DNA from: Axinella damicornis | Lineage: Eukaryota; Porifera; Demospongiae; Axinellida; Axinellidae | Reading direction: 5' to 3' | Length of the DNA stretch: 64,000 nt | NCBI GenBank assembly: GCA_963931865.1 | Contig: OZ007517.1 | Location: 9,000,038 to 9,064,037, forward strand | Shown: positions 55,213 to 64,000 of the stretch, piece by piece | Layout: each line of letters starts with the position of its first letter | Numbering within the stretch: position 1 is the first letter of the stretch | Translations under genes and position numbers: made by a program | The notes under the pieces: generated by a model | The model's input: the letters and a program-made list of their open reading frames with translations, nothing else | What the model was told of the DNA's origin: nothing | Database searches by the model: none

Positions 55213-55959
55213 AGAGTAATCCCTCTTAAGTTAACTAGCCTGACCAGCAATGATTGCCATACTTTGTACGTCATAGGGCAATTAAATTATCAGTACTGCA
55301 TAATAACTGATATTCAATACCCTGCTGATAGTTTACAACACTTAATTCAGATAAGCATGAGGTGATGCAAAAGTTGATGGCATTGTGAAAATAATGCCTG
55401 GCATTATTTTCACAATGCCATCAGCTTTATATCACAGCATTTTTGTAGAGTATTCCAACTCAAGAAAGTATATATATAGCAGATACGTCGGATCACCTCC
55501 TTTGGGTCTCAGATAAGGTCTTCAATGTGAATCTCCAAGAAATCCAAACGACAACCATTATTAATGTTTATCATTATTAATGTTTATCGTTCGGATTTCT
55601 TGGAGATTATTAATGGTTGGCGTTCGGATTTCTTGCTATGATAAGACCTTTAAGACTCTCTCCCGATCCGAGGACTTGGTTGTGTGGACACCAGGCCTTC
55701 TGGCCAGAGTGTAGGGGGAGAAAGAGAAGTACCCTTTCTTCCAAAGATATTCTTTCAGTGATGACTACATTCATTACTAGTGGAATGCAGGACATTGGAG
55801 GGCGAGCCTGAGCAAAGTGCATGCACCGGGACATGCAAGGAGCAGTTGCATTCACATGACTGTCATCAGAATGTGACTGGGCAATGAACATACTCAACCT
55901 AGCTAGCTAGTACAAACACAAACATTCCCAAGGAAGCTGTACAAAAGGTTACATGTTAA

Positions 55960-56275
55960 AGTTTGCCTCAAGAAATGTCTGGACTATGAACGAATGCTGC
56001 AATTGTTGGACCTTCAACCGTTATGAGTTCGTCGTCAGTACCTGAAACTGAAACTAACTACCATGTATAACATCATCGCTGGCAACTCTTACTTTCCTCC
56101 TGACATTTTTATACCAGGTAACTTCCCTTACTCACTAAGTGTAATCATCGCTATACTAGACCATAATTTTGCCTGCACAAATTATTGTTTGCATGCATCT
56201 TATGTTATCCCCACATGGAATAGTTTACCAGATAATATTAAAACATCATCAAATATCTCTGCTTTTAAATGATCG
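55960..56275 (+). mobile_element. Relic of LINE reverse-transcriptase 3' end
   Basis: CLDYERMLQLLDLQPL, a stop, then VRRQYLKLKLTTMYNIIAG and a final VIPTWNSLPDNIKTSSNISAFK ending in a stop. The YE.RL..L.L..L..RR......Y.I and WN.LP..I......FK patterns are characteristic of the extreme C-terminus of LINE reverse transcriptases. The internal stop and the missing upstream part show it is a fragment. Confidence 0.65.
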
Positions 56276-56644
56276 TTGTTGTATCACTTCTCTGAGGCTC
56301 ATGTTTCACATTAGCTCGCTACTCATGTTGCCTTTTGTCCATAAAATTTTAATGTTAAAAAATAAATTTAAAAAACGAATGCAAGCATCCTTCTTACCTT
56401 CTTGACTTGCAACTCTTCTTTAGTGCTGCACGAGGATGTTGTGGTCTCCTTCAAAGTTGTACAGCTGCACGTAGCTTGCTGTGTGACTGTTAATGCGGCT
56501 AATGGGGGCAGGGCTCATTCCGTCGTGACACGGCAATGTGACACGGCAAATGTACGGTCACGACTCCGCGTACGTAGTCACGTATCCGTACTACTACAGC
56601 GACAACTTGAGACTGGATGTTGTTGAACGCCTCGAGCACACAAG

Positions 56645-56723
56645 ATGGCAAGGTTGAGACCTGTGAGGCTGATCGTGGCTCTGTTGTCTTTTTCGTGTTG
56701 GGGTGCAGCGCCAGTTAACGCGG
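56645..56723 (+). CDS. Signal-peptide first exon of gene 5
   Basis: MARLRPVRLIVALLSFSCWG followed by AAPVNA, then GTACAA donor in phase 1. Related to the exons at 25875 and 61518, including the leader before the ATG. The next exon that is open in the correct phase is 58704-58765, about 2 kb downstream. Confidence 0.75.
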
Positions 56724-58161
56724 GTACAATGCCGATAGCTAATTACATTTTCTGTTGAAAAATAATATTAACCTTTTTTTGTCTGTGTGTCATGCGCGGC
56801 CCCACGTTCATTTCAAATTTCAACTTATTTTGGTCTTTAGGTAGTTTCCCTTACTGAAGTTTACTATACTCTGATCATGGTCTGATATAGTTCAAGTTCC
56901 CTCATACGCTAGCCCAAACTCTGTTTTGATGTTCATTCATGGTCATGGGAGTCTAAAGAGGAACTTAGTTTTGCTAATCAATTTCACGGTTGCGGGTGAG
57001 CCTGTCAGTGAGCGACTTGCAGCCTTGTGCATACTTGTTGCCCAGCTGGCTGTGAACTGGTCAAGCTGAGCAGTTTGGGCTGAATTGTGAAACTTCGGGT
57101 TTCGAGTTCGAACCATGGAAGGCTGAGGATACTAATGTTACCCAGAAGCATTTCTGTGTCTGGCACTGTAAAATGAAAACCCTTTTGCCTAGGTTAGGTT
57201 GTTACAGTTGCAATTGCGCATCGTTGGATATTCTACAGAAATTGGTTCTTGGACTTTGACGGTAGTGCTCAAACAAATGTTATTTTGCAACGTTTCGATC
57301 ACCGTCTTGTGATCTTCTTCATGCAACATTTTGATCTTCTTCATTCGATGCTTCATGAAGAAGATCACCGTCTTGTGATCTTCTTCATGAAGAAGATCAC
57401 AAGACGGTGATTGAAACGTTGCAAAATAAAATTTGTTTGTGAGCTACCATCAAAGTCCAAGAACCAATTTGCTGCAGAGTACGGTAACATGACGCTAAAC
57501 AATCCATCTTGTGTGGCTGCTATCCAGCACAACATTTATTGAATATCAATGCAGAGTGCAGTAAAATTCATTTGGTATAGTAAGTTGGCACCATTGGAAA
57601 GGCAAGTAGCAATTCACTGGAACTCAAGTTCCAACAGTCATGTATCAGCTAGTGCATCAGCTGTAGATGTTCTTTGCAAGTGGGACAAAAAGTATGCTTG
57701 GGTTACTGGATAGACAAGGGGATTCTTAAGTGACAAAATATACTGAGTTGTTGTAAGAAGTATATACATTATTTTGTGGGTACTAATTTTAGCAAAATTA
57801 CTACATTTTGAACCCACAAACAACACTAGCTTACGGCCCACAAACAACACTTCAATGGCTGCTCGCCAGACTGCGTCCGTTTCGACTGCTGCTCTCCGAT
57901 TGCATGCATTCGCTTGTAGCCCCAGCTGGATTCCAGCCCATGACCGGGCCTGGGCGCCCGATGTTCTCGAAGATTCTTCGTGGAGTTCGAGGTTCAGTAA
58001 ATCGAAGTACGAAGGTCGCACGTCACTAGTCCCGCCCCACGAACATCCCACTTCCGTCATGCACAGACACACACACACACACGTTAAACTGATCTTAATG
58101 TATTGATATCTATATTCTGCATCAGAAATGATCTATCATTCAAGTTTCTATTGTTCCACAG
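56724..58161. other. Gene 5 intron or spacer with fold-back repeat
   Basis: Contains a long inverted repeat (57232-57477), a tRNA-B-box-like GTTCGAACC near 57107 and unassigned sequence. No Ig or FN3 exon was found, so this gene lacks the ectodomain seen in genes 1 and 3. Homology with the gene 2 region begins at about 58110. Confidence 0.6.
57232..57477. repeat. Long fold-back repeat
   Basis: About 90 bp arms: TTGGTTCTTGGACTTTGA, TATTTTGCAACGTTTCGATC and CACCGTCTTGTGATCTTCTT at left are matched in inverse at right (57386-57477). The spacer contains further copies of AAGAAGATCA and its inverse, so several hairpins are possible. Confidence 0.85.
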
Positions 58162-60002
58162 CTGGACAGAGTATACTCCGACTATGTGATATCTACAACA
58201 GGTATTGTGCACGTATGGTCAATGGCACAGTACTGCTTAGTGTATTTAGCTAACTGCTCATTTTGGTGCATTGTCACTCAACTGTGCCTGCTGCTAACTA
58301 TCACCTCAAGAACGTCGTACAGTGGAACGTCGCTAATTAAAAGTGGTCATGATAACCTGCAGCCACCAAAAATACAGGAGTCCCATGGTGACCGCTATAG
58401 ATGGTTTCCACGTGCTGTGTACACATATTATGGGGTTGTACGGTTATAACTGTTTTATCATCCCTACGGTGTCCTATGGCATCTTTTTGCCATTCCCTGT
58501 CAACCCTAAATCCAATACGCTTTTTTGTTACTTGACTTGGATTGAATTGAGTATGATTTCGATTTTGAAAATATTCTTACGACATTTCGACTGCCCATGT
58601 AAAATTTAATTATTTCAAGCTCACATTCTACCCTTTTGAAAGTCCAACAAATTAGATAGTTGTATCACTCTTTATAAACCAGTGTTACAATACTTGTTTA
58701 CAGGGAATTCTACAGCATTGTTCCAACTTCGCTTGGCTGGTGACTTGGCCTGCGTGGAATGGTTGGTAAGCCTTATAATGGTCATGTTACTGAATGTGCT
58801 TTATTCTTTGCAGGGAGACAGGACAGAAGACAAGAGAGATATTATCATCTCTGCTGTGGTCGATGCTATAGAGCAGCTCTGCAACTGCGGGTACACAGTG
58901 CAGTACATTGACAGCAGTGGCAGTGGATTGCGGTGTTCTAGTAATCATCCCAGTCAGGTGGTATTTCGTTCCAAGCTGTATGGCACTGCGGACACAACAG
59001 CATCCGAAGTAACCACTCACATCAATCAGTGGATATCCGGTGATGTCTCTATAGTTATACTAGGGTTGATTCTGGATATTGATCCCACATGTCCAGTTCA
59101 AATTTCATCCTTCAGTGATCCTGAGTGCCAAATTGCCACATCGCCGCCTCCTGGGACAAGTGCCACATCGCCTCCTGCCACATCGCCGCCTCCTGGGACA
59201 AGTGCCACATCGCCTCCTGCCACATCGCCTCCTCCTGGGACGAGTGCCACATCGCCTCCTCCTGGGACAGGTGCTGCCACTTTTGCTGGAGCCGCTGCTG
59301 CCGGAGTGGTTGTGGGCATCGTTATCATAGCCATAGCAGTGGTCGTGGTGGTGATTGTAAGGAGGCGGAGAGCGTCATGGAAACTGAGAGATCTGAATGA
59401 AAGGTATATTGCTATTGGAAGGTGCTGGGCAAAGGCTCATATATCCCTCCTGTTCAATTCAAACACCAGGGAGGAACCTTGTGGACACTGTCCCAAGTGG
59501 AAATGAGACTGATCTCTTTACTAGTCAATTTCCTTTCTGATTGAGATGAAACATTGATGCTGTGCTTATTAATGATCTCTTTTCACCCTCAATCCACTAA
59601 CTTAGGAGGTCCAATCTAGGAGCATCAACATTTATTGGAGTGAACACGCTTACCATGGGAATGACGGAGTGCCCTGCATATATGGAGGCTCGACGTCAGG
59701 AGAATACCAATGATCCGAACGTTGAACATACTTACGAATGCATACCGTTTCACTCTCAGGACAGTTTTGACCCTGAACATTCCTGTCCTCCTGAACATTC
59801 TGATGTTCTTGATTCTGTTAATCCCGGTCCTCCTGAACATTCTGATGTTCTTGATTCTGTTAATCCTGATCCTCCTAGTCATATTGATCACCCTAATCAT
59901 TCTGATTCTGCTAAACCGTCTGATCGTTCCGACCATTCCGACCATTCCGATTCTCCTGATTCCGATTCTTATGATGTAGCTGTCGACACCGATACATCAT
60001 GA
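58162..60002 (+). CDS. Gene 5: membrane module with expanded stalk (3' exons)
   Basis: Exons 58162-58201, 58704-58765, 58814-59403, 59606-60002, all intact, TGA at 60000-60002. Same cysteine domain (CNCGYTVQY, SDPEC), transmembrane helix and tyrosine-motif tail as gene 2. The stalk between domain and helix is expanded by a Pro/Thr/Ser repeat (SPPPGTSAT), and the tail has an extra copy of PPEHSDVLDSVNP. The 40-bp exon starts in phase 0 with nothing upstream to feed it. Skipping it, 56645-56723 joins 58704 in phase 1 and gives exactly 376 codons: a 375-residue receptor of signal peptide, cysteine domain, stalk, helix and tail. Alternatively it is the stranded 3' end of a deleted large receptor. 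Confidence 0.7.
59134..59281 (+). repeat. Coding minisatellite (SPPPGTSAT / SPPAT repeat)
   Basis: GCCACATCGCC(G/T)CCTCCTGGGACA-type units are repeated within the stalk-coding part of gene 5, about 114 bp longer than in gene 2. All unit lengths keep the frame. Many Ser/Thr next to Pro suggest O-glycosylation. Confidence 0.85.
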
Positions 60003-60820
60003 CAAGGTTAATGGTAACTCTACTATATCTTAGTTTCATAAGTGTAGCTATTTCACTATTTATTGGAATGTTGTATTATAATTTGGTAGTTATAGTGTGC
60101 AGTAAGGTTTGTTTTTGTATATTAATACAATAATATGTTAGCAACTGTTGCTATTCTTGTATCCTTGCATCCATTCAGTTTCATTCTAGTTTGCTAAAAA
60201 TAAGAATGATTGGAAAAAGTGTTTCAGCTTGTAAGGTACTGGAGACTGAATGAAATGATGGCTTGGACTCTGATTGTTTTGAAACTGAATGGACTACACA
60301 TACTTTCAATTCGGGTTCCAACGATACTGGTATACCAATACCAGCACAGTGGTGAATATCAATTATTGGAGTTCAATCTCCTCATTGACACTTTCTATAG
60401 GTCAAAAAATCCCACAACTTGCCCAGATGCCACGTGTACCCATTACTGAATTTCAAGTAGCAACCTAAGTCCTTTCTAGCTATAGCCCAGCCTACAAGGA
60501 ATTCGAAGTTGGACGATTCTTGGCACTCCCATTGGAATGTATGTTGAGGAAACCACCAGCCATCCTGAGCCAGACTAAAAACAAAAAAGAAAAAACAAAC
60601 AAACAAACTACTGTGCGAAGTACGGCCGCAATCCCCGCCATAACGTATGTACGCGGAACGCGTTAACGCGTGTGGGCCTGGGTACGAGGCTACGTTTATC
60701 ATGCTAAATGTACATGTATCCTTCGTTTTTGTTTTTTTTTGTTTTGCGCCTAGCAAAGATGTGTACTAGGTTAAAGAACAACAATATGTATCCTTTGTAG
60801 GTGTCCGTATACTATACATC
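60003..60820. other. Spacer after gene 5
   Basis: 3' flank homologous to 24062-25200 with deletions. No gene recognised. A-rich stretches near 60580-60605 (AAAACAAAC units) and a T-rich stretch near 60725 are the only notable features. Confidence 0.55.
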
Positions 60821-61120
60821 ATGGCGCGGGCCCGCGCGCTGCTTTCGTACTGCAAGCGAAATTCATGTCGCGACGCTCATAAGTTCCTGGTATGTGAGAG
60901 AAAAAAACAAACAAGCAAACGGGCAAACAAAAACTCACTGGGTTGGCCGACGCTGAACGTCACGAAAGAACAACAGTTGAGCTGGGGGGTTCGCAAAAGC
61001 GAACTTCGCAGCATGCCACCTCGAAACGAAAAGAACCCTAACCATGTCTCCAATCTCAGGCCGAGGTCGGAGAAAACAAAAGTGCGCGACAAGGCCATGG
61101 CCAGGAAGAAGGCAGCGTAG
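60821..61120 (+). CDS. Small basic ORF, copy 2 (99 aa; core 61013-61120), function unknown
   Basis: Open from MARARALLSYCKRNSCRDAH to DKAMARKKAA. The core from MPPRNEKNPNHVSN is shared with 25392-25493. Very rich in Lys and Arg, no recognised domain. The first copy is frameshifted upstream of the core, so the long form is not conserved. May be noise, or an untranslated leader of the gene starting at 61518. Confidence 0.2.
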   Translation: MARARALLSYCKRNSCRDAHKFLVCERKKQTSKRANKNSLGWPTLNVTKEQQLSWGVRKSELRSMPPRNEKNPNHVSNLRPRSEKTKVRDKAMARKKAA

Positions 61121-61517
61121 AAGAAGGCCAAGGTAAGGAGACTGACGAAGTAGGACGTGGAACGGGTGTCACGGTAGTGGAGTGGCCCAACTTGCCTAGA
61201 AGCGCACTACGTGATTGTCCGAAGCGCTTTGGTTCTAAACTTGGTAGCCTCGTAGACCCGTTTGCATAATCCGTCACGAGATCAACCGCATCTTTACGTC
61301 CGGCCGGCCGGCGGGAAGTAAAAATGCGGCTAGTCTCGAGACTAGTGACGTTGGCAGTGCAGGTGGGTCATAATGACAACCCTATTAAGGTGCCGGTAGC
61401 GTAACGTCAGAGCGCGGCGCGGTTTTCGCTAAAATTTCTCCTTTATTCTCCTGGTCGTACGCGCGTAACCCTACAAAACTTGACTGGACACGTCGTTGAA
61501 CGCCACGAATACACGAG

Positions 61518-61602
61518 ATGGCAAGGTCGAGGCCAGTTAGTCTGATCGTTGTGGCTCTATTGTCTTTCTCGTGTTGGGGTACAGCGCAAGTTAACGCCCA
61601 AG
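61518..61602 (+). CDS. Signal-peptide first exon of a further receptor gene (gene 6), rest beyond window
   Basis: MARSRPVSLIVVALLSFSCW then GTAQVNAQ, GTACAA donor, phase 1. Nearly identical to 25875-25950 with three extra codons (LSFSCW against LCW). By analogy with gene 3, where the second exon lies 2.8 kb downstream, the next exon probably lies past the window edge. Confidence 0.8.
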
Positions 61603-62373
61603 GTACAAATGCATGACATTTATTACATATAGCTAACTGCAAAAAATACCAACCCACAGCGATATAAACGATGGTGGTTAAGTAGCTACCGTGACTGGTT
61701 AATTACGTGATTGAAACAATCACAGTGTTTAGTGCTACTGTAACAAATTGACCAATTTGTTCATTAATGCCTTAGACGTATGTAATGTTATGACATGGGC
61801 ACGAACCGCGGTAGATCATACTTCAAAAAATTTAATAATGATAGTTTTGGCGAGGCTGGTGGATGTCATCCTGCAGTAAACGGTAAGAGAATGGAACAAG
61901 AGGTATGATTCCCTCATCCCAAAGTAGCTATTCACCTAGAAATTGTCATTTATATGCACTGAGTCATCACATTGGTGCTTGGTAGCTGCATGGCTATATC
62001 AATCATCGATACAATTATGACTCTTCTCAGATGGATTTGATTTGGCCTCTCATACATTTGTTACTTGGAAGAAACCTGCATCAATGCCTGTGATCCGTTT
62101 TCTGGTATAGCTAAGGATTAGATAATGAAAGCATGTGGGCATATACCTACTCTGTTTCTGATTCAATTTGTGAGCTGGAAGTCCATGACTAATTTTGTAC
62201 CTGAATTGATGCATTAGCATAATATTATGAATAATATGATTCCACACTTGATATTAATGCCCTGATGAGGTATACGCGAACTACTCTCCCAGCGAACACC
62301 TTCACATTCCCAAAAGTTTGAGACTTGGTTAGGTGGGACCCAGTATTCTGACTCATCTCTCACATGCATAGTA

Positions 62374-62640
62374 TTGTGTACTGCCTCTCGTTGTCCACCT
62401 GGAGCCTTTCCTGCAAATATAATTATGGAACCTCGGTTGGAATGCTCATGTCAATTATTGTTCTCATTCACATTCTCGGAAGTGTTCACTTGCGGTCTGT
62501 GCATCCCATTGTCCTTTTTGATCAAATCATTATTTGCGACTGTTCTAAGTGTTGTTGTCATACTTTCACTAATCTGTTTTGTGTACATTCTGATGAGTGT
62601 ATTCAGACATCTTTGTCTGTACTCACCCTAGTCTCGTGCC
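62374..62640 (+). other. Possible alternative terminal exon encoding a TM helix
   Basis: After an acceptor-like CATGCATAG (ends about 62370), a phase-1 reading gives CTASRCPPGAFPANIIM, further cysteines, a hydrophobic helix (SLFATVLSVVVILSLICFVY) and a stop. It would join the phase-1 signal exon 61518-61602 in frame and make a small membrane protein. The homologous stretch in gene 3 (about 26710-26960) is broken by 20-bp and 6-bp insertions, so the frame is not conserved. Low confidence. Confidence 0.2.
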
Positions 62641-62682
62641 CAGACCCTCTCCGCGCGTATTGAGGGTCTGGAAACGAGACTA
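62629..62682. repeat. Fold-back element
   Basis: TAGTCTCGTGCCCAGACCCTC and GAGGGTCTGGAAACGAGACTA are inverse ends around an 11-bp loop; same insertion as 26993-27046. Confidence 0.85.
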
Positions 62683-63741
62683 GACCGAATAGCTAGAAAT
62701 CATGTGAGCCAAGATCAAGAGCCTGCATCTACATTTGAGAGAAGCCAAGAGCCAATACGTCATTATTACTGTCATACAGATGCTAATAATCTTTCTAGCT
62801 GCGTTGTATAATTATTCGTACTGTAATTTAGCTCTGGTATGTGTCATATAATTGAGTTGAATGAATAATGATTGTTACATTAGCCAGCATGCAGATGGAT
62901 GCGTAGGTAACCAACTGGAGAGCACTCTGCACACAGCTAATGTGTACTTCAGCTAGTAGACAATTTCTGGCTTTTGCCATTAGGAACGATTGTTCTTTTA
63001 TGAAGCTTGACGGAATTCTGAGGGCTGGTTACCACCCACTTATTGATTAGTGTGCATCATCAGTCTTCTTAGTATTAATTGGTTCATTAATGCAACATAG
63101 TTGCCGTGGGACGCACCTGGAGTTCATGAGATTGGAGTAAACACTATTTATTTCCATTGTCACATATTGTGTTCGTGGCACACAGTGTATCAAATGCTTG
63201 AACTGCATAATAAACATTTGCAGGCCATAGTTATAGTCATCTGTATACAGTAAGCTACAAACAATATTGAGTACGTTCTCATAAATTTCCTTGTGACGAG
63301 GTGTTAACTGTATTCTTGTTGCTAGACATCTTTGCCTGTACTGACTGACCCGTGTATGATAGCTAGAAATCATGTGAGCCAAGATTAAGAGCCTGCATAT
63401 ACAAGAGTCAATACAATGATATTACTGCCATACAGATGCTGATATTGAGTCAACGTTAATAATCTTTCTAGCTGCGTTGTATAATTATTTGTACTGTAAT
63501 CACATACTTATATAGTTGCCATACATTTACTCCCATAGAAAAGCGTGCAATTTTTTTTCCAAATTGCACGGTTATTGTAGCCCGAGGGCTGTCAGAAATT
63601 GCACGGTTACGAAGCGGCCGCGGCGCGCGCTAACCAATCAGGTGAAGCTCCGCCCTAGAAACGAGCGTTCGCGTCAGGGCTACGCCTCGTTTTCATTAGC
63701 AACAGTTGAAAATGGCTGTACTGTGTGAGCGCTCGCGTTGT

Positions 63742-64000
63742 TTAACCCTTTAAGCCCCATTGACGTCTATATAGGCGTCATTTAGACCCTATGCACTTGT
63801 AGGGCTTCTCACCAGTCCAAAAAGAGACCAAAAAGTCTTCAGAGGGCCTAGGGACGACTTTAAGGCACTAACTCAAAAATTTGGTCAGATTTCGGTGCGC
63901 CTCCCCCACTAAACGTACAAGCGGGGGGGGGTTTCGAAGGGGGGGCGGCAGCCCCCCCTTCGGCCTGTCGTGGGCGTTTTTTGATTTTAATGAGATTCAT
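63742..64000. mobile_element. TTAA-type MITE, copy 3, cut by window end
   Basis: Begins TTAACCCTTTAAGCCCCATTG and continues with CTATGCACTTGTAGGGCTTC, closely matching 8108-8360 including the CCCCCACTAAACGTACAAGC and G-rich segment. The right end lies outside the window. Confidence 0.8.

Larger units (their letters stand above)
54378..56644. other. Spacer between gene 3 and gene 5 with transposon relics
   Basis: 3' flank of gene 3, a fragment like the left end of the TTAA element (CCTATGCACTTGTAGG near 54630), a Penelope-like relic, two hairpins (55371-55427, and 55535-55640 with GAAATCCAAACG and its inverse) and a LINE relic. 55640-55930 contains nothing I recognise apart from a fragment like the element at 15782. 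Confidence 0.6.
58110..63500. repeat. Segmental duplication of 22315-27860
   Basis: Co-linear homology from the intron before the 40-bp exon, through the membrane module, the spacer, the conserved leader, the signal-peptide exon and the first intron, to the shared TTGTATAATTATTTGTACTG at about 63478-63499. Offsets are 35790 at exon 22914/58704 and 35643 at exon 25875/61518. The duplicated unit runs from the 3' end of one receptor to the 5' end of the next, as expected for tandem gene duplication. Confidence 0.9.
61603..64000. other. Gene 6 first intron (partial)
   Basis: Homologous to the gene 3 first intron up to about 63500, then diverges. It contains a fold-back element (62629-62682), one full and one partial copy of the internal tandem segment, a hairpin of CGTGCAATTT and its inverse (63543-63571), and a TTAA element at the window edge. 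63500-63740 is CpG-rich and otherwise unassigned. Confidence 0.6.

Noticed and set aside
55610..55897. Minus-strand 95-residue ORF near 55.6-55.9 kb
   Set aside because: I do not recognise it, and its far end overlaps an element fragment shared with 15782; not enough to call a gene.
59098..59334. Minus-strand ORF rich in VPGGGDVA repeats
   Set aside because: Antisense of the Pro/Thr stalk minisatellite of gene 5.
63516..63728. ORF near the window end as a gene
   Set aside because: Short, no domain, begins within a hairpin and CpG-rich intron sequence.

Overview
The window is eukaryotic and almost certainly metazoan. Coding sequence is split into many short exons with GT-AG introns. The encoded proteins are receptors built from immunoglobulin (Ig), fibronectin type III (FN3) and Calx-beta domains, and one carries a LAR-type double tyrosine-phosphatase tail. 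Compact introns, abundant small inverted-repeat elements and a cysteine-containing juxtamembrane domain I cannot assign to a standard family suggest an early-branching animal, most likely a sponge. The species call is inference. All genes read on the + strand. Exon limits below come from splice sites, reading phase and comparison between the paralogues in this window.

Layout. (1) 1-17027: 3' part of a large receptor tyrosine phosphatase (RPTP). Thirty-nine visible exons encode 3414 residues: paired Ig domains, about 12 FN3 domains, a membrane-proximal domain, a transmembrane helix and phosphatase domains D1 and D2. (2) 17535-24061: a signal-peptide exon, then a 5'-truncated paralogue of the same ectodomain with a premature stop. 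It ends in a different membrane module: cysteine domain, transmembrane helix and short acidic tail. (3) 25875-54377: an apparently complete giant receptor. Forty-five exons sum to exactly 4109 codons: signal peptide, four tandem copies of an Ig-Ig-FN3-Calx-beta module, then an Ig/FN3 ectodomain closely related to that of gene 1, ending in the short non-phosphatase tail. (4) 56645-60002: signal-peptide exon plus a third copy of the membrane module. (5) 61518-61602: signal-peptide exon of a further gene that runs out of the window.

The locus therefore looks like a tandem array of receptors sharing one ectodomain but carrying two kinds of cytoplasmic end: an active-looking phosphatase, or a short tail with tyrosine motifs. 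Nearly all ectodomain exons are phase 1-1, so they can be duplicated, lost or skipped without breaking the frame. Several exon arrays, introns included, have clearly duplicated recently. The block 22.3-27.9 kb (3' end of one gene, spacer, first exon of the next) is repeated at 58.1-63.5 kb.

Between and inside the genes are non-autonomous DNA transposons with recognisable terminal inverted repeats and target duplications (TTAA type, hAT-like, TA type), a family of short fold-back elements, relics of a Penelope-like element and a LINE, and very long G homopolymers. No rRNA, intact tRNA, CRISPR or bacterial features were found.
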